A stretch of 64,000 nucleotides of DNA from JACKII01 sp963974445. GTDB lineage: Bacteria; Pseudomonadota; Alphaproteobacteria; Bin95. Positions within the stretch are counted from its first letter, which is position 1; every line of letters begins with the position of its first letter. Under the pieces are notes generated by a model that searched no databases, was not told the origin of the DNA, and saw only the letters and a list, made by a program, of their open reading frames with translations. Location: the NCBI GenBank assembly GCA_963974445.1, contig CAXBDI010000003.1:8878-72877 (forward strand), read 5' to 3'. Positions 52,302 through 60,681 of this stretch are shown one piece after another. The translations under genes were made by a program, and so were the position numbers.

Positions 52302-55172
52302 ATGGACTATAAAAGCACGGTATTCCTGCCGAAAACCGAATTTCCCATGCGCGCCGGCCTGCCGAAGCGCGAGCCGCTGCTGCTGGAGCGCTGGAACGCC
52401 ATGCACCTGTTCAACCGCCTGCGCGAGATCAGCGCCGGCAAGGAACAGTTCGTCCTGCACGACGGCCCGCCCTACGCCAACGGCCATCTGCACATCGGCA
52501 CCGGCCTGAACAAGATCCTGAAGGACATCATCAACCGCTCGCAGCAGATGCTGGGCAAGGATGCGCACTACATCCCCGGTTGGGATTGCCACGGCCTGCC
52601 GATCGAGTGGAAGGTCGAGGAGGAATACCGCGCCAAGGGGTTGAACAAGGACGATGTCGACCGCGTCGAATTCCGCCGGCAGTGCCGCGCCTTCGCCGAC
52701 GAGTGGATCGACACGCAGCGGGCCGAGTTCAAGCGGCTGGGCGTGATCGGCGACTGGGAGAATTACTACACCACCATGTCGTTCGAGGCGGAGGCGACCA
52801 TCGCCGAGGAAATCGCCAAGTTCGCGATGAATGGCGGCCTCTACCGCGGCGCCAAGCCGGTGTTGTGGAGCGTGCCAGAGCGCACGGCGCTGGCCGATGC
52901 CGAGGTGGAGTATCAGGAGCACACCAGCCACACCGTGCACGTGCCCTTCCCGGTCGTGACGCCGGGGCCGAAGAGTGGCCTGGAGGCCGGCGTGCCCATC
53001 GTCATCTGGACGACGACGCCCTGGACCCTCCCCTCGAACCGCGCCATCGCCTATGCCGAGGACGCCACCTACGCCGTGGTCAAGTGCCTGGCCGGGACCG
53101 ACAAGCTGCGCATTCCCGTCGGCCAACGCTTCGTCGTGGCCCCTGCCCTGCTGGAGAGCACGGCCAAAGCCGCGCGCATGACCGAGTGGGAGGTCGAGCG
53201 CGAGTTCAAAGGCGCGGACCTCGCCGGCACGATCTGCGCGCATCCGTTGCGCGGCCATGCCGACGCCGGCGGCTTCTATGATTATGACGTGCCGATGCAC
53301 GCCGCTGGCTTCGTCACCATGGATACCGGCTCCGGCTTTGTGCATATCGCACCCAGCCATGGCGCGGACGACTATGAGTTGGGCATGGAAGTCGGCCTGC
53401 CGATCACCGACAATGTCGGCCCGGACGGCGCCTTCCGCGCGCATGTGGCGCTGTTCGCGGGTGAGCGGGTGCTGGATGACGAGGGCAAGGAAGGCAACGC
53501 CAACCGCGCCATCTGCGAGATGCTGGCCGGCATCGGCATGTTGTATTCGTGGGGCCGGCTGAAGCACTCCTTCCCGCACTCCTGGCGCTCGAAAGCGCCG
53601 CTGATCTTCCGCAACACGCCGCAATGGTTCATCTCCATGGAGACCAACGGCCTGCGCAAGACGGCGCTGAAGGCCATCGACGACACGCGCTTCGTGCCAA
53701 AGGCCGGCCAGCGCCGCCTGCGCAGCATGATCGAGGAGCGGCCGGATTGGTGTGTCTCGCGCCAGCGCGCCTGGGGCGTGCCGATCCCGCTGTTCGTCAG
53801 CAAGGATTCCGGCGAGATCTTGCGCGATCAGGCGGTGTTCGACCGGGTCGCCGATGCGATCCGCGCCGAGGGCAGCGACGCCTGGTACACCAGCCCGCCG
53901 GAGCGCTTCCTGGGGCCTGGCTACGACGCGGCGGATTATGAGCAGGTGCAGGACATCGTCGAGGTCTGGTTCGATTCCGGCTGCACCCACGTGTTCACGC
54001 TGGAGAAAAACCCGAAGATGAAATGGCCGGCGGACCTCTATCTGGAGGGTTCCGACCAGCATCGCGGCTGGTTCCATTCCTCGCTGCTGGAAAGCTGCGG
54101 CACAAGAGGCCGTGCGCCCTACGACGCGGTCCTCACCCACGGCTTCGTGCTGGATGAGGAAGGGCGGAAGATGTCGAAATCGCTCGGCAACGTCACCGCG
54201 CCGCAGGAAGTGATCGACCAATGGGGCGCCGATATCCTGCGCATCTGGGTCTGCTCCGCCGATTATTCCGAGGACCTGCGCATCGGCAAGGAAATCCTGA
54301 AGCATCAGGCCGACCACTACCGCCGCGTGCGCAACACCCTGCGCTTTCTGCTGGGCTCGCTGGCGGATTACTCCGAAAGCGAGCGCGTCGCGGTGGCCGA
54401 CATGCCGGAGCTGGAGCGGCTGATGCTGCACCGGCTGGTGGAGATGGATACGCTGGTGCGCCGATGCATCGACGACTTCGACTTTCACACGCTGTGGGTC
54501 GAACTGCATAACTTCTGCGCCAATGACCTGAGCGCCTTCTACTTCGATATCCGGAAAGACGCGCTCTACTGCGATCACCCGAGTTCTTTGCGCCGCCGCG
54601 CCTGCCGCACGGTATTGAACGATCTGTTCGATGCGCTGGTGACGTGGCTGGCGCCGATCGCCAGCTTTACCGCCGACGAGGCGTATCTGACCCGCCGCTT
54701 CGGCTCCATCGAGGCGGCGCCGGCGGGCGAGAGCGTGCATCTGGAAACCTATCCGGAGGTGCCGGCCGACTGGCGCGACGACGCTCTCGCCAGCCGCTGG
54801 CGTCAGGTGCGCGGCGTCCGCCGGGTCATCCTGGGCGCACTGGAGCGGGAGCGAGCGGAGAAGCGGATGCGCGGCTCGCTGGAGGCTGCCCCCACGGTCT
54901 ACGTTACGGCGGAGCAGGCGGAGGCATTGGACGGCCTCGACCTGGCGGAAATCGCCATCGTTTCCGGCGTCGATCTCAAAGTCGAGCCGCCGCCGCCGGA
55001 GGCGTTTACCTTACCGGAGGTCAAAGGCTGCGGCGTGCTGCCGATCAAGACCGATGCGGCCCGTTGCGAGCGCTGCTGGCAGCACCTGCCCGATGTCGGC
55101 GGCGACCCGGAACATCCTGACGCCTGCGCCCGGTGTGCCGACGCCGTGCGTCAAGTGGCGGAGGCAGCTTGA
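52302..55172 (+). CDS. ileS: Isoleucyl-tRNA synthetase
   Basis: A 956-residue class Ia synthetase charging tRNA-Ile. HLHIGTG (the HIGH motif) begins near residue 62, the catalytic DGPPYANG precedes it, WDCHGLPIEWKVE follows, the editing domain (CP1) contains TTTPWTLPSNRAIAY, and KMSKS is at residues 623-627. The C-terminal zinc motif is CERCWQH...CARCAD. This fits the ordinary bacterial IleS rather than the mupirocin-resistant type. It lies 44 nt after ribF. Its stop overlaps the TTG start of lspA. Confidence 0.97.
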   Translation: MDYKSTVFLPKTEFPMRAGLPKREPLLLERWNAMHLFNRLREISAGKEQFVLHDGPPYANGHLHIGTGLNKILKDIINRSQQMLGKDAHYIPGWDCHGLPIEWKVEEEYRAKGLNKDDVDRVEFRRQCRAFADEWIDTQRAEFKRLGVIGDWENYYTTMSFEAEATIAEEIAKFAMNGGLYRGAKPVLWSVPERTALADAEVEYQEHTSHTVHVPFPVVTPGPKSGLEAGVPIVIWTTTPWTLPSNRAIAYAEDATYAVVKCLAGTDKLRIPVGQRFVVAPALLESTAKAARMTEWEVEREFKGADLAGTICAHPLRGHADAGGFYDYDVPMHAAGFVTMDTGSGFVHIAPSHGADDYELGMEVGLPITDNVGPDGAFRAHVALFAGERVLDDEGKEGNANRAICEMLAGIGMLYSWGRLKHSFPHSWRSKAPLIFRNTPQWFISMETNGLRKTALKAIDDTRFVPKAGQRRLRSMIEERPDWCVSRQRAWGVPIPLFVSKDSGEILRDQAVFDRVADAIRAEGSDAWYTSPPERFLGPGYDAADYEQVQDIVEVWFDSGCTHVFTLEKNPKMKWPADLYLEGSDQHRGWFHSSLLESCGTRGRAPYDAVLTHGFVLDEEGRKMSKSLGNVTAPQEVIDQWGADILRIWVCSADYSEDLRIGKEILKHQADHYRRVRNTLRFLLGSLADYSESERVAVADMPELERLMLHRLVEMDTLVRRCIDDFDFHTLWVELHNFCANDLSAFYFDIRKDALYCDHPSSLRRRACRTVLNDLFDALVTWLAPIASFTADEAYLTRRFGSIEAAPAGESVHLETYPEVPADWRDDALASRWRQVRGVRRVILGALERERAEKRMRGSLEAAPTVYVTAEQAEALDGLDLAEIAIVSGVDLKVEPPPPEAFTLPEVKGCGVLPIKTDAARCERCWQHLPDVGGDPEHPDACARCADAVRQVAEAA

Positions 55173-55663
55173 GCGCCGTGCGCCGTCGCCTCGTCGGTTT
55201 CGCGCTGGCGGCGTTGATCCTGGTCCTGGATCAGGTAACGAAGCAATGGGCGCTCGACGCCCTCACCAATCCGTACACCCGAATCACAGTGACGGATTGG
55301 TGGGAGATGGTGCTGGTCTGGAACCGCGGTGTCAGCTTTGGCCTGTTCGGCGGGGGCGGGGTGCCGCCGCTCGCGTTGGCGGCTGTGACCGGTGCGATTG
55401 CGGTGGTGGTCGCGGTTTGGCTGTTGCGGTCAATCACTTGGATGACGACAATCGCTGCGGGCCTTATTTTGGGCGGCGCCATCGGTAACATTATCGACCG
55501 GCTGGTCCACGGCGCGGTCGTGGACTTCGTCCGCTGGCACGCCTATGGCTACAGTTGGCCGGTCCTTAACATCGCCGATTCGGCGATTTCGGTCGGCGTC
55601 GGATTGTTGATTGTCGAAAGCTTGTTTGGTGGCAAGCCCACCCCCAAATCGGCGAAAGAGTAG
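55169..55663 (+). CDS. lspA: Lipoprotein signal peptidase II
   Basis: A 164-residue integral membrane aspartic protease that removes signal peptides from prolipoproteins after lipid modification. LVLDQVTKQWA, LVWNRGVSFGLFGG, GNIIDRL with the first catalytic Asp and LNIADSAISVG with the second are the conserved elements, with four membrane helices. The start is placed at TTG 55169, which overlaps the ileS TGA; a GTG at 55178 is the alternative. The preceding GGAGG is 4 nt from TTG and 13 nt from GTG, so neither is certain. A DUF3035 lipoprotein gene follows directly. Confidence 0.92.
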   Translation: MSAVRRRLVGFALAALILVLDQVTKQWALDALTNPYTRITVTDWWEMVLVWNRGVSFGLFGGGGVPPLALAAVTGAIAVVVAVWLLRSITWMTTIAAGLILGGAIGNIIDRLVHGAVVDFVRWHAYGYSWPVLNIADSAISVGVGLLIVESLFGGKPTPKSAKE

Positions 55664-55669
55664 GAAGGG

Positions 55670-56230
55670 ATGCGTTCGAACGTGCGATATGCAGTGCTTT
55701 TGTATGCGGGCCTCGCGGTCTCGCTTTCGGCGTGTGAGCAGATACGCGAGACCGCCGGGATCCAGAAAAAGGCGCCGGACGAATTCGCCGTCGTCCGCAA
55801 CGCGCCGCTGAGCGTTCCGCCCAGCTATGATCTGCGGCCGCCGCGGCCCGGGGCTCGTGCCGTGCCGCAAATCGATCCGCGGCGCGAGGCGCAGCAGGCG
55901 ACATTTGGCCAAGCAGCAGCGCCTGCCAACACCCGCCCAATGGCCGAAAGCGCGGGGGAGGAGGCGCTGTTGCGCTCGCTCGGCGTCGATGGCGCAGAAC
56001 CGGGTATTCGCCAGAAGGTCGATGAGGAAAGCGCCATTCTGGCCTCCGATGACCGTAACTTTGTCGAGCGTCTGATGTTCTGGCGCGAGGACCCGCCGCC
56101 AGGAACGCTGGTGGATGCGACCGGCGAACAACGGCGCATTCAGGAAAATGCAGCCCTCGGCCGCCCGCCGGAGACTGGAACCACGCCAACCATTGAGCGG
56201 AAATCGAATGCCGGTGTCTCGCTGTTCTAA
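55670..56230 (+). CDS. DUF3035 domain-containing lipoprotein
   Basis: A 186-residue predicted lipoprotein: signal peptide with lipobox LSAC (Cys22), then APDEFAVVRNAPLSVPPSYDLRPPRPG. The 'PDEF.V..RAPL.VPPDF.LRPP' wording is the DUF3035 hallmark, an outer-membrane-associated protein found mainly in alphaproteobacteria, which has been linked to the beta-barrel assembly complex. The middle is predicted coiled (GEEALLRSLG, RQKVDEESAILASDDRNFVERLM). It lies 6 nt after lspA and overlaps the start of the M16 gene by 23 nt. Confidence 0.85.
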   Translation: MRSNVRYAVLLYAGLAVSLSACEQIRETAGIQKKAPDEFAVVRNAPLSVPPSYDLRPPRPGARAVPQIDPRREAQQATFGQAAAPANTRPMAESAGEEALLRSLGVDGAEPGIRQKVDEESAILASDDRNFVERLMFWREDPPPGTLVDATGEQRRIQENAALGRPPETGTTPTIERKSNAGVSLF

Positions 56231-57572
56231 ACTGTTTCTGGCTGCCGGGTTTTGGCTGGTTCAGAGCCTGGCTCTGGTTCTGAGCCCGTCCGCTTATGCC
56301 AAAGTCTTCGATCCGACCACGTTCACGCTCGACAACGGCTTGCAGGTGGTGGTGATCGAGAACCATCGCGTTCCGGCTGTGGCGCAGATGCTGTGGTACA
56401 AGGTGGGCGCCGCCGATGAGACGCCTGGCTATTCCGGCATCGCCCATTTTTTCGAACATTTGATGTTCAAGGGTACGGAGAAAACACCGCCCGGCGCATT
56501 CAGCGCCTTGGTTCGGCGCAATGGCGGCAACGAGAATGCCTTCACCAGTTGGGACCAGACCGGCTATTTCCAAGTCGTGCCACGGGCGCAGTTGTCGGCG
56601 GTGATGGCGATGGAGGCCGACCGCATGACCGGCCTTACCCTTACCGCTGAAGATATCGAGACCGAGCGCAAGGTGGTGCTGGAGGAGTGGCGCGAGCGCG
56701 TCTCGCAAAGCCCCGGCGCCCAACTGGGCCAGTCGATAGCATCCGCTCTCTATCTGAACAGCCCGTATGGCCGGCCGATCATCGGCTGGAAACACGAGAT
56801 CGAGGCGCTGGAGTACGACACCATCCGCGCGTTCTACCGCCAGCACTATGGGCCGGAAAACGCGGTGCTGGTGATCGCCGGCGACGTCGATCCTGACGAG
56901 GTGCGCCGTCTGGCGGAGCAGCACTACGGCCCGATTCCGCGCGGCGGTATTCATCCGCGGGTCCGCCCGCAGGAGCCGCCGCCGGTGGCGGCGCGCCGGG
57001 TGATCGTGCGCGACGGGCGGGTGACCGACCCATCCTGGCGGCGGGCCTACCTGGCGCCGTCCTATTACAGCAAAGGCCGTGAACACGCCTACGCCCTGGA
57101 AGTGCTGGCGGAAATCCTGGGCGATGGCTCGGTCGGTCGCCTGGCCAAGGGCATGGTGCGCGGCGCGGAATTGGCGACCGCCGCCGGCGCCTGGTACGAG
57201 CCGGATCGCGTCGATGACAGTGCGCTGACCATCTACGCCGTGCCTGCGGCGGGCGTCGATCTCGCGGCGATCGAAGCGGCCGTGGATGCGGAAATCGCGG
57301 CGTTGCTGCGCGACGGCGTGACCGAGGAAGAGGTGGCGACCACCGTCCGCCGCATGCAGGCCGCCGCTGTTTACGCCCGCGACTCGCTGCAAGCCGGCGC
57401 GCGCGTCCTGGGTGAGACCTTGGCGAATGGCGGCACGGTCGAAGATGTGGAGTTGTGGCCGGAACGGCTGGCGGCGGTGACGCCGGCTGCCGTGTTGCAG
57501 GCCGCGCGCCTCGTGTTCCAGCCGGAACGCTCGGTCACCGGAGAATTGTTGCCGTTGGAGCCTGCATCGTGA
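56208..57572 (+). CDS. M16 family metallopeptidase, catalytic member
   Basis: A 454-residue periplasmic protease: signal peptide MPVSRCSKLFLAAGFWLVQSLALVLSPSAYA, inverted zinc motif HFFEH at residues 80-84 in SGIAHFFEHLMFKGTEKTPPG, and the third ligand Glu in the ETERKVVLEEWRERV helix about 75 residues later. The C-terminal half is the second M16 repeat. Such enzymes act as dimers or with a non-catalytic partner to clear peptides. Its partner is the next gene, whose start overlaps its stop (TGATG). Confidence 0.92.
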   Translation: MPVSRCSKLFLAAGFWLVQSLALVLSPSAYAKVFDPTTFTLDNGLQVVVIENHRVPAVAQMLWYKVGAADETPGYSGIAHFFEHLMFKGTEKTPPGAFSALVRRNGGNENAFTSWDQTGYFQVVPRAQLSAVMAMEADRMTGLTLTAEDIETERKVVLEEWRERVSQSPGAQLGQSIASALYLNSPYGRPIIGWKHEIEALEYDTIRAFYRQHYGPENAVLVIAGDVDPDEVRRLAEQHYGPIPRGGIHPRVRPQEPPPVAARRVIVRDGRVTDPSWRRAYLAPSYYSKGREHAYALEVLAEILGDGSVGRLAKGMVRGAELATAAGAWYEPDRVDDSALTIYAVPAAGVDLAAIEAAVDAEIAALLRDGVTEEEVATTVRRMQAAAVYARDSLQAGARVLGETLANGGTVEDVELWPERLAAVTPAAVLQAARLVFQPERSVTGELLPLEPAS

Positions 57573-58936
57573 TGCGCCGGATGGTCCTGTGGCTCGCCTT
57601 TCTCATCGCCATCCCGCTGGCGACGCCTGCCGCGGCTGCTGGTGGCGCCGAGGGCGACGGCATCGTCGAGGTGGTGAGCCCCGGCGGTATCCGCGCGTGG
57701 CTGCGGCAGGATGCGAGCATCCCGTTGGTGGCCATCGAGTTCGAGTTTTCCGGCGGTGGCGGCATCGTACCGGCGGAGAAAGCGGGTACGGCCACGCTGG
57801 CCGCCCGGATGCTCTCCGAAGGCGCCGGCGAATGGGACGGCGAGGAATTCCGTCAGGTACTGGCCGACAACGCCATCGGGTTGGGGTTCGAGGCGGACCG
57901 CGACAGTTTTTCAGGCAGCTTGACGACACTGACCGTCAATCGGGCGCTGGCGGTGCAATTGCTGCGCGCCGCGCTGACCGCGCCCCGGATGGACGAGGCG
58001 GCGCTGCGCCAGCAGAAGTCGCGTCTGACGACGGAACGCCGCCGCAGCCTGACCAGCCCCGATGCGCTGGCCTACCGCAATTGGTTTGAGATTGCCTATG
58101 GCGATCATCCCTATGGTCGCTCCACCAACGGGACGCCGGAGAGCGTGGCCGAGATCGAGCAGGCGGATGTCGATGGATTTTTGGCGCAAGTCCTGACCCG
58201 GCGCGGCCTGACGGTCGGGGTGGCCGGCGACATCGATCCGGCGAGCCTGGCCGTGTTGTTGGACGAGGCGTTCGGCGGGCTGCCGGATCATGCGCCACCG
58301 GCCGATATTCCGCCGGCCCCGACGCCACCACCCGGGCTGGCGCTGATCCCCCACCCCAGCCAGCAGAGTGTCGTCGTCTTCGGCCATGCCGGCATCGCCC
58401 GGGAGGATCCGGATTGGTACGCGGCTCTGGTCGTAACGCAAATCCTGGGTGGCAGCACGTTTACGTCTCGCCTGGGCGAGGAAGTGCGCGAGAAACGCGG
58501 GCTGGCCTATGGCATCGGCGTCGGTCTGTCGCCGTCGCGGGCCGGGTCTGTGTTGCTAGGCCGCACCGCGACTCGTAGTGGTGCTGTCGCCGAAACGGTG
58601 GCGATTATCCGCGACGAATGGCAGCGCATGGCCGAAAACGAACCGACGGCGGCGGAATTGGACGATGCCAAGACCTATTTGATTGGCAGCTTTCCGTTGA
58701 GCCTGGACTCGACCGGGTCGATAGCCGCGGTATTGGTGCAGATGCAGATATTCGATTTAGGGATGGACTATTGGTCGGCTCGCCCGGCACTATTTGACGC
58801 GGTCGATCTTGAAAGCGCCCGCCGGGTCGCCAAACGATTACTGACGCCGGACGCCCTGCTTTTGGTTGTCGTCGGAAGCCCGGACGGGATTACACCGACC
58901 TTGGAGGCCCCGGTCCAAGACCCGATCTCTAATTGA
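57572..58936 (+). CDS. M16 family protein, non-catalytic member
   Basis: A second 454-residue M16 protein with signal peptide MRRMVLWLAFLIAIPLATPAAAA. In the position of HxxEH it has no His or Glu pair (GGGGIVPAEKAGTATLAARML), so it cannot bind zinc in the usual way; LNVKQQKSRLTTERRRSLTSPDALAYRNWFEIAYGDHPYGRSTNGTPE is otherwise typical of M16. Active/inactive pairs such as this form a heterodimeric periplasmic protease. An ATG at 57572 overlaps the upstream stop; the GTG one codon before is possible. The last gene of the run from ribF. Confidence 0.88.
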   Translation: MRRMVLWLAFLIAIPLATPAAAAGGAEGDGIVEVVSPGGIRAWLRQDASIPLVAIEFEFSGGGGIVPAEKAGTATLAARMLSEGAGEWDGEEFRQVLADNAIGLGFEADRDSFSGSLTTLTVNRALAVQLLRAALTAPRMDEAALRQQKSRLTTERRRSLTSPDALAYRNWFEIAYGDHPYGRSTNGTPESVAEIEQADVDGFLAQVLTRRGLTVGVAGDIDPASLAVLLDEAFGGLPDHAPPADIPPAPTPPPGLALIPHPSQQSVVVFGHAGIAREDPDWYAALVVTQILGGSTFTSRLGEEVREKRGLAYGIGVGLSPSRAGSVLLGRTATRSGAVAETVAIIRDEWQRMAENEPTAAELDDAKTYLIGSFPLSLDSTGSIAAVLVQMQIFDLGMDYWSARPALFDAVDLESARRVAKRLLTPDALLLVVVGSPDGITPTLEAPVQDPISN

Positions 58937-59384
58937 ACCATGCAGTTGCGAATCGGCGTTCGCCGGTTGAGTAGCCTCGATGGCCGAATTGAATACTCAG
59001 TTACTTCAAAAATGTACTGCCCTGCTATCTCTCTTCTGATTTTATAGAATTGGAACAGCTTTTGAGAGAAACTTTGCTTTATTTCCATTTCTGTGCAGGT
59101 TTATAATGATGCAGAGATATGGAGCGACGGTGGAGCCTTGATTGCTATTCAGGCACAGCGGACGCATCCGAGAGCCATTCTGGCGCCAACCGGTGCATCG
59201 CGGGTTTCGATGCTGTATGACAGCCTCGAAACGCGGATCTACGCCGGTGTTTATCGGTGATCCAGAATGGATTAACGGGCCGGGCGTGGCAAACACGGAT
59301 GGCCTCTCGCAAATTGAAATGCGAGATCACAAATAAGAGGGTGCTAGTGGCGCGGCGCACTGGCCGTTGCCAAAAGGAGCTACT
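58937..59384. other. 448-nt AT-rich leader region of the RHH gene
   Basis: This gap is AT-rich up to about 59110. It contains an exact -10 hexamer TATAAT at 59102-59107, although no good -35 lies 16-18 nt before it (TTGCTT at 59074-59079 is 22 nt away). A transcript from there would have a leader of about 270 nt before the RHH ATG at 59385. The leader includes the palindrome at 59175-59270. The block GGCCGGGCGTGGCAA near 59278 also occurs in the 23211-23316 repeat. No gene is supported here; long frames in this region look spurious. Confidence 0.5.
59175..59270. repeat. 96-nt imperfect palindrome upstream of the RHH gene
   Basis: Outer arms CCATTCTGG (59175-59183) and CCAGAATGG (59262-59270) are perfectly complementary. 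Inside, GTTTCGA-T-GCTGT, the loop ATG and ACAGC-C-TCGAAAC form a strong central hairpin around 59218 with one mismatch, extended by CGCG on both sides with a two-base bulge. The stretches between outer and inner arms do not pair well. It ends 114 nt before the RHH start and could act as an RNA structure or as a DNA binding site. Confidence 0.55.
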
Positions 59385-59639
59385 ATGAGCGAACAACTCC
59401 GTCGCCGGTCGGTGACCATCGCCGGGCACCGCACCAGCGTCTCTCTGGAAGACCCGTTTTGGGATGAACTGAAACGCATCGCTGCCGACCGCAATATTTC
59501 GATCGCCCAGATCGTCGGCGAGGTCGATAAACACCGGCAAGGCAACCTTTCCAGCGCTCTGCGGGTTTATGTGCTGCGCGAACTGCAAAGCTTCCAAGAC
59601 TCGATCGATATGCCTCAGGCGATCAGGCAGTCAGGTTGA
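59385..59639 (+). CDS. Ribbon-helix-helix domain protein (RHH_4 family)
   Basis: An 84-residue protein: RSVTIAGHRTSVSLEDPFWDELKRIAADRNISIAQIVGEVDKHRQGNLSSALRVYVLRELQSFQDS. The strand TSVSLEDPFWDELKRIA and the two helices match the RHH_4 family of alphaproteobacterial Arc/MetJ-like DNA-binding proteins. Targets are unknown; proteins of this size often repress their own promoters. AAAAGGAG lies 6 nt before the ATG. Its 3' end overlaps the convergent AcuI-like gene by 17 nt. It has a notably long leader. Confidence 0.85.
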   Translation: MSEQLRRRSVTIAGHRTSVSLEDPFWDELKRIAADRNISIAQIVGEVDKHRQGNLSSALRVYVLRELQSFQDSIDMPQAIRQSG

Positions 59640-60609
59640 CGACGACGCGGCCGCGCACCTCGCCTTTCAGGATGTCGCCCGCAACGGCCGGCGCTTCTTC
59701 CAGGCCGATCTCGTGGGTCATTGCGTCCAGTTTCGCCGTATCCAAATCGCTGGCCAGCAGCGCCCACGCATCGTTGCGCAACGCACGCGGCGCCATCACG
59801 GAGTCGATGCCCAACAGGGACACGCCGCGCAGGATGAACGGATAGACGGAGCCCGGCAGATCGCCGCCCTGCGCCAGACCGCATGCGGCAACCGCACCGC
59901 CGTATTTGGTCTGCGCCAACACGTTCGCGAGCGTGTGGCTGCCGACGGCGTCGACCGCGCCAGCCCAGCGCTCCCGCCCTATCGGCCGGCCCTTTTCCGA
60001 CAATTCCGCGCGGTCGATGATTTCCGCCGCGCCGAGGCCTTTCAGGTAGTCCGCCTCGCTGGCGCGCCCGGTGGAGGCCAGAACGCGGTAGCCGCGGCTC
60101 GCCAGGATGGCGATGGCGACGCTGCCAACGCCGCCCGCCGCACCGGTGACCAACACATCGCCCTTGTCCGGCGACAGGCCGGCTTTCTCCAGCGCCAGTA
60201 TGCACAACGCCGAGGTATAGCCGGCGGTGCCGATAGCCATGGCCTGGCGCGTCGAGAAGGCCGACGGCAGCTTGATCAGCCAATCGCCCTTGACCCGGGC
60301 TTGCTGGCTAAGCCCGCCCCAATGCCCCTCGCCCACGCCCCAGCCGTTCAGGACGACGGTGTCGCCCGCGTTGAACTCCGGGTTGCTGGATTCCAGCACT
60401 TTGCCGGCGAAATCGATGCCGGGGACCATCGGATATTTGCGGACGATGGGGGATGCGCCAGTGATCGCCAGACCGTCCTTGTAGTTGATGGTCGAATATT
60501 CCACCGCCACCCGCACGTCGCCCTCCGGCAACGCACTTTCATCCAGCGATTGGATCGAGTGGCGGACGGATTTGTCCTCGTTTTGCTCCAGAACTAGGGC
60601 GTTGAACAT
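59623..60609 (-). CDS. AcuI-like zinc-independent MDR oxidoreductase
   Basis: A 328-residue medium-chain reductase: FNALVLEQNEDKSVRHSIQSLDESALPEGDVRVAVEYSTINYKDGLAITG, PMVPGIDFAGKV, NGWGVGEGHWGGLSQQARVKGDWLIKLP and the NADPH motif VTGAAGGVGSVAIAIL. The NYKDGLA and GEGHWGG motifs are those of acrylyl-CoA reductase AcuI/YhdH, which reduces acryloyl-CoA to propionyl-CoA, for example during DMSP or 3-hydroxypropionate metabolism. No DMSP gene is present here. The start at 60609 has AAGGAG about 11 nt upstream; an ATG 45 nt further up is in frame but lacks a site. Confidence 0.9.
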   Translation of the reverse strand: MFNALVLEQNEDKSVRHSIQSLDESALPEGDVRVAVEYSTINYKDGLAITGASPIVRKYPMVPGIDFAGKVLESSNPEFNAGDTVVLNGWGVGEGHWGGLSQQARVKGDWLIKLPSAFSTRQAMAIGTAGYTSALCILALEKAGLSPDKGDVLVTGAAGGVGSVAIAILASRGYRVLASTGRASEADYLKGLGAAEIIDRAELSEKGRPIGRERWAGAVDAVGSHTLANVLAQTKYGGAVAACGLAQGGDLPGSVYPFILRGVSLLGIDSVMAPRALRNDAWALLASDLDTAKLDAMTHEIGLEEAPAVAGDILKGEVRGRVVVNLTA

Positions 60610-60681
60610 GATGCTGTGGGCTCCTTCAGGCGGGCGGGTCGGCGACATTGCCATGCATGGCGTCAGGCAAAGCGCCGAATG

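Noticed and set aside
59145..59597. 150-codon minus-strand frame over the RHH gene and its leader
   Set aside because: It runs through the palindrome and opposes a gene with a good ribosome site; no recognisable fold.
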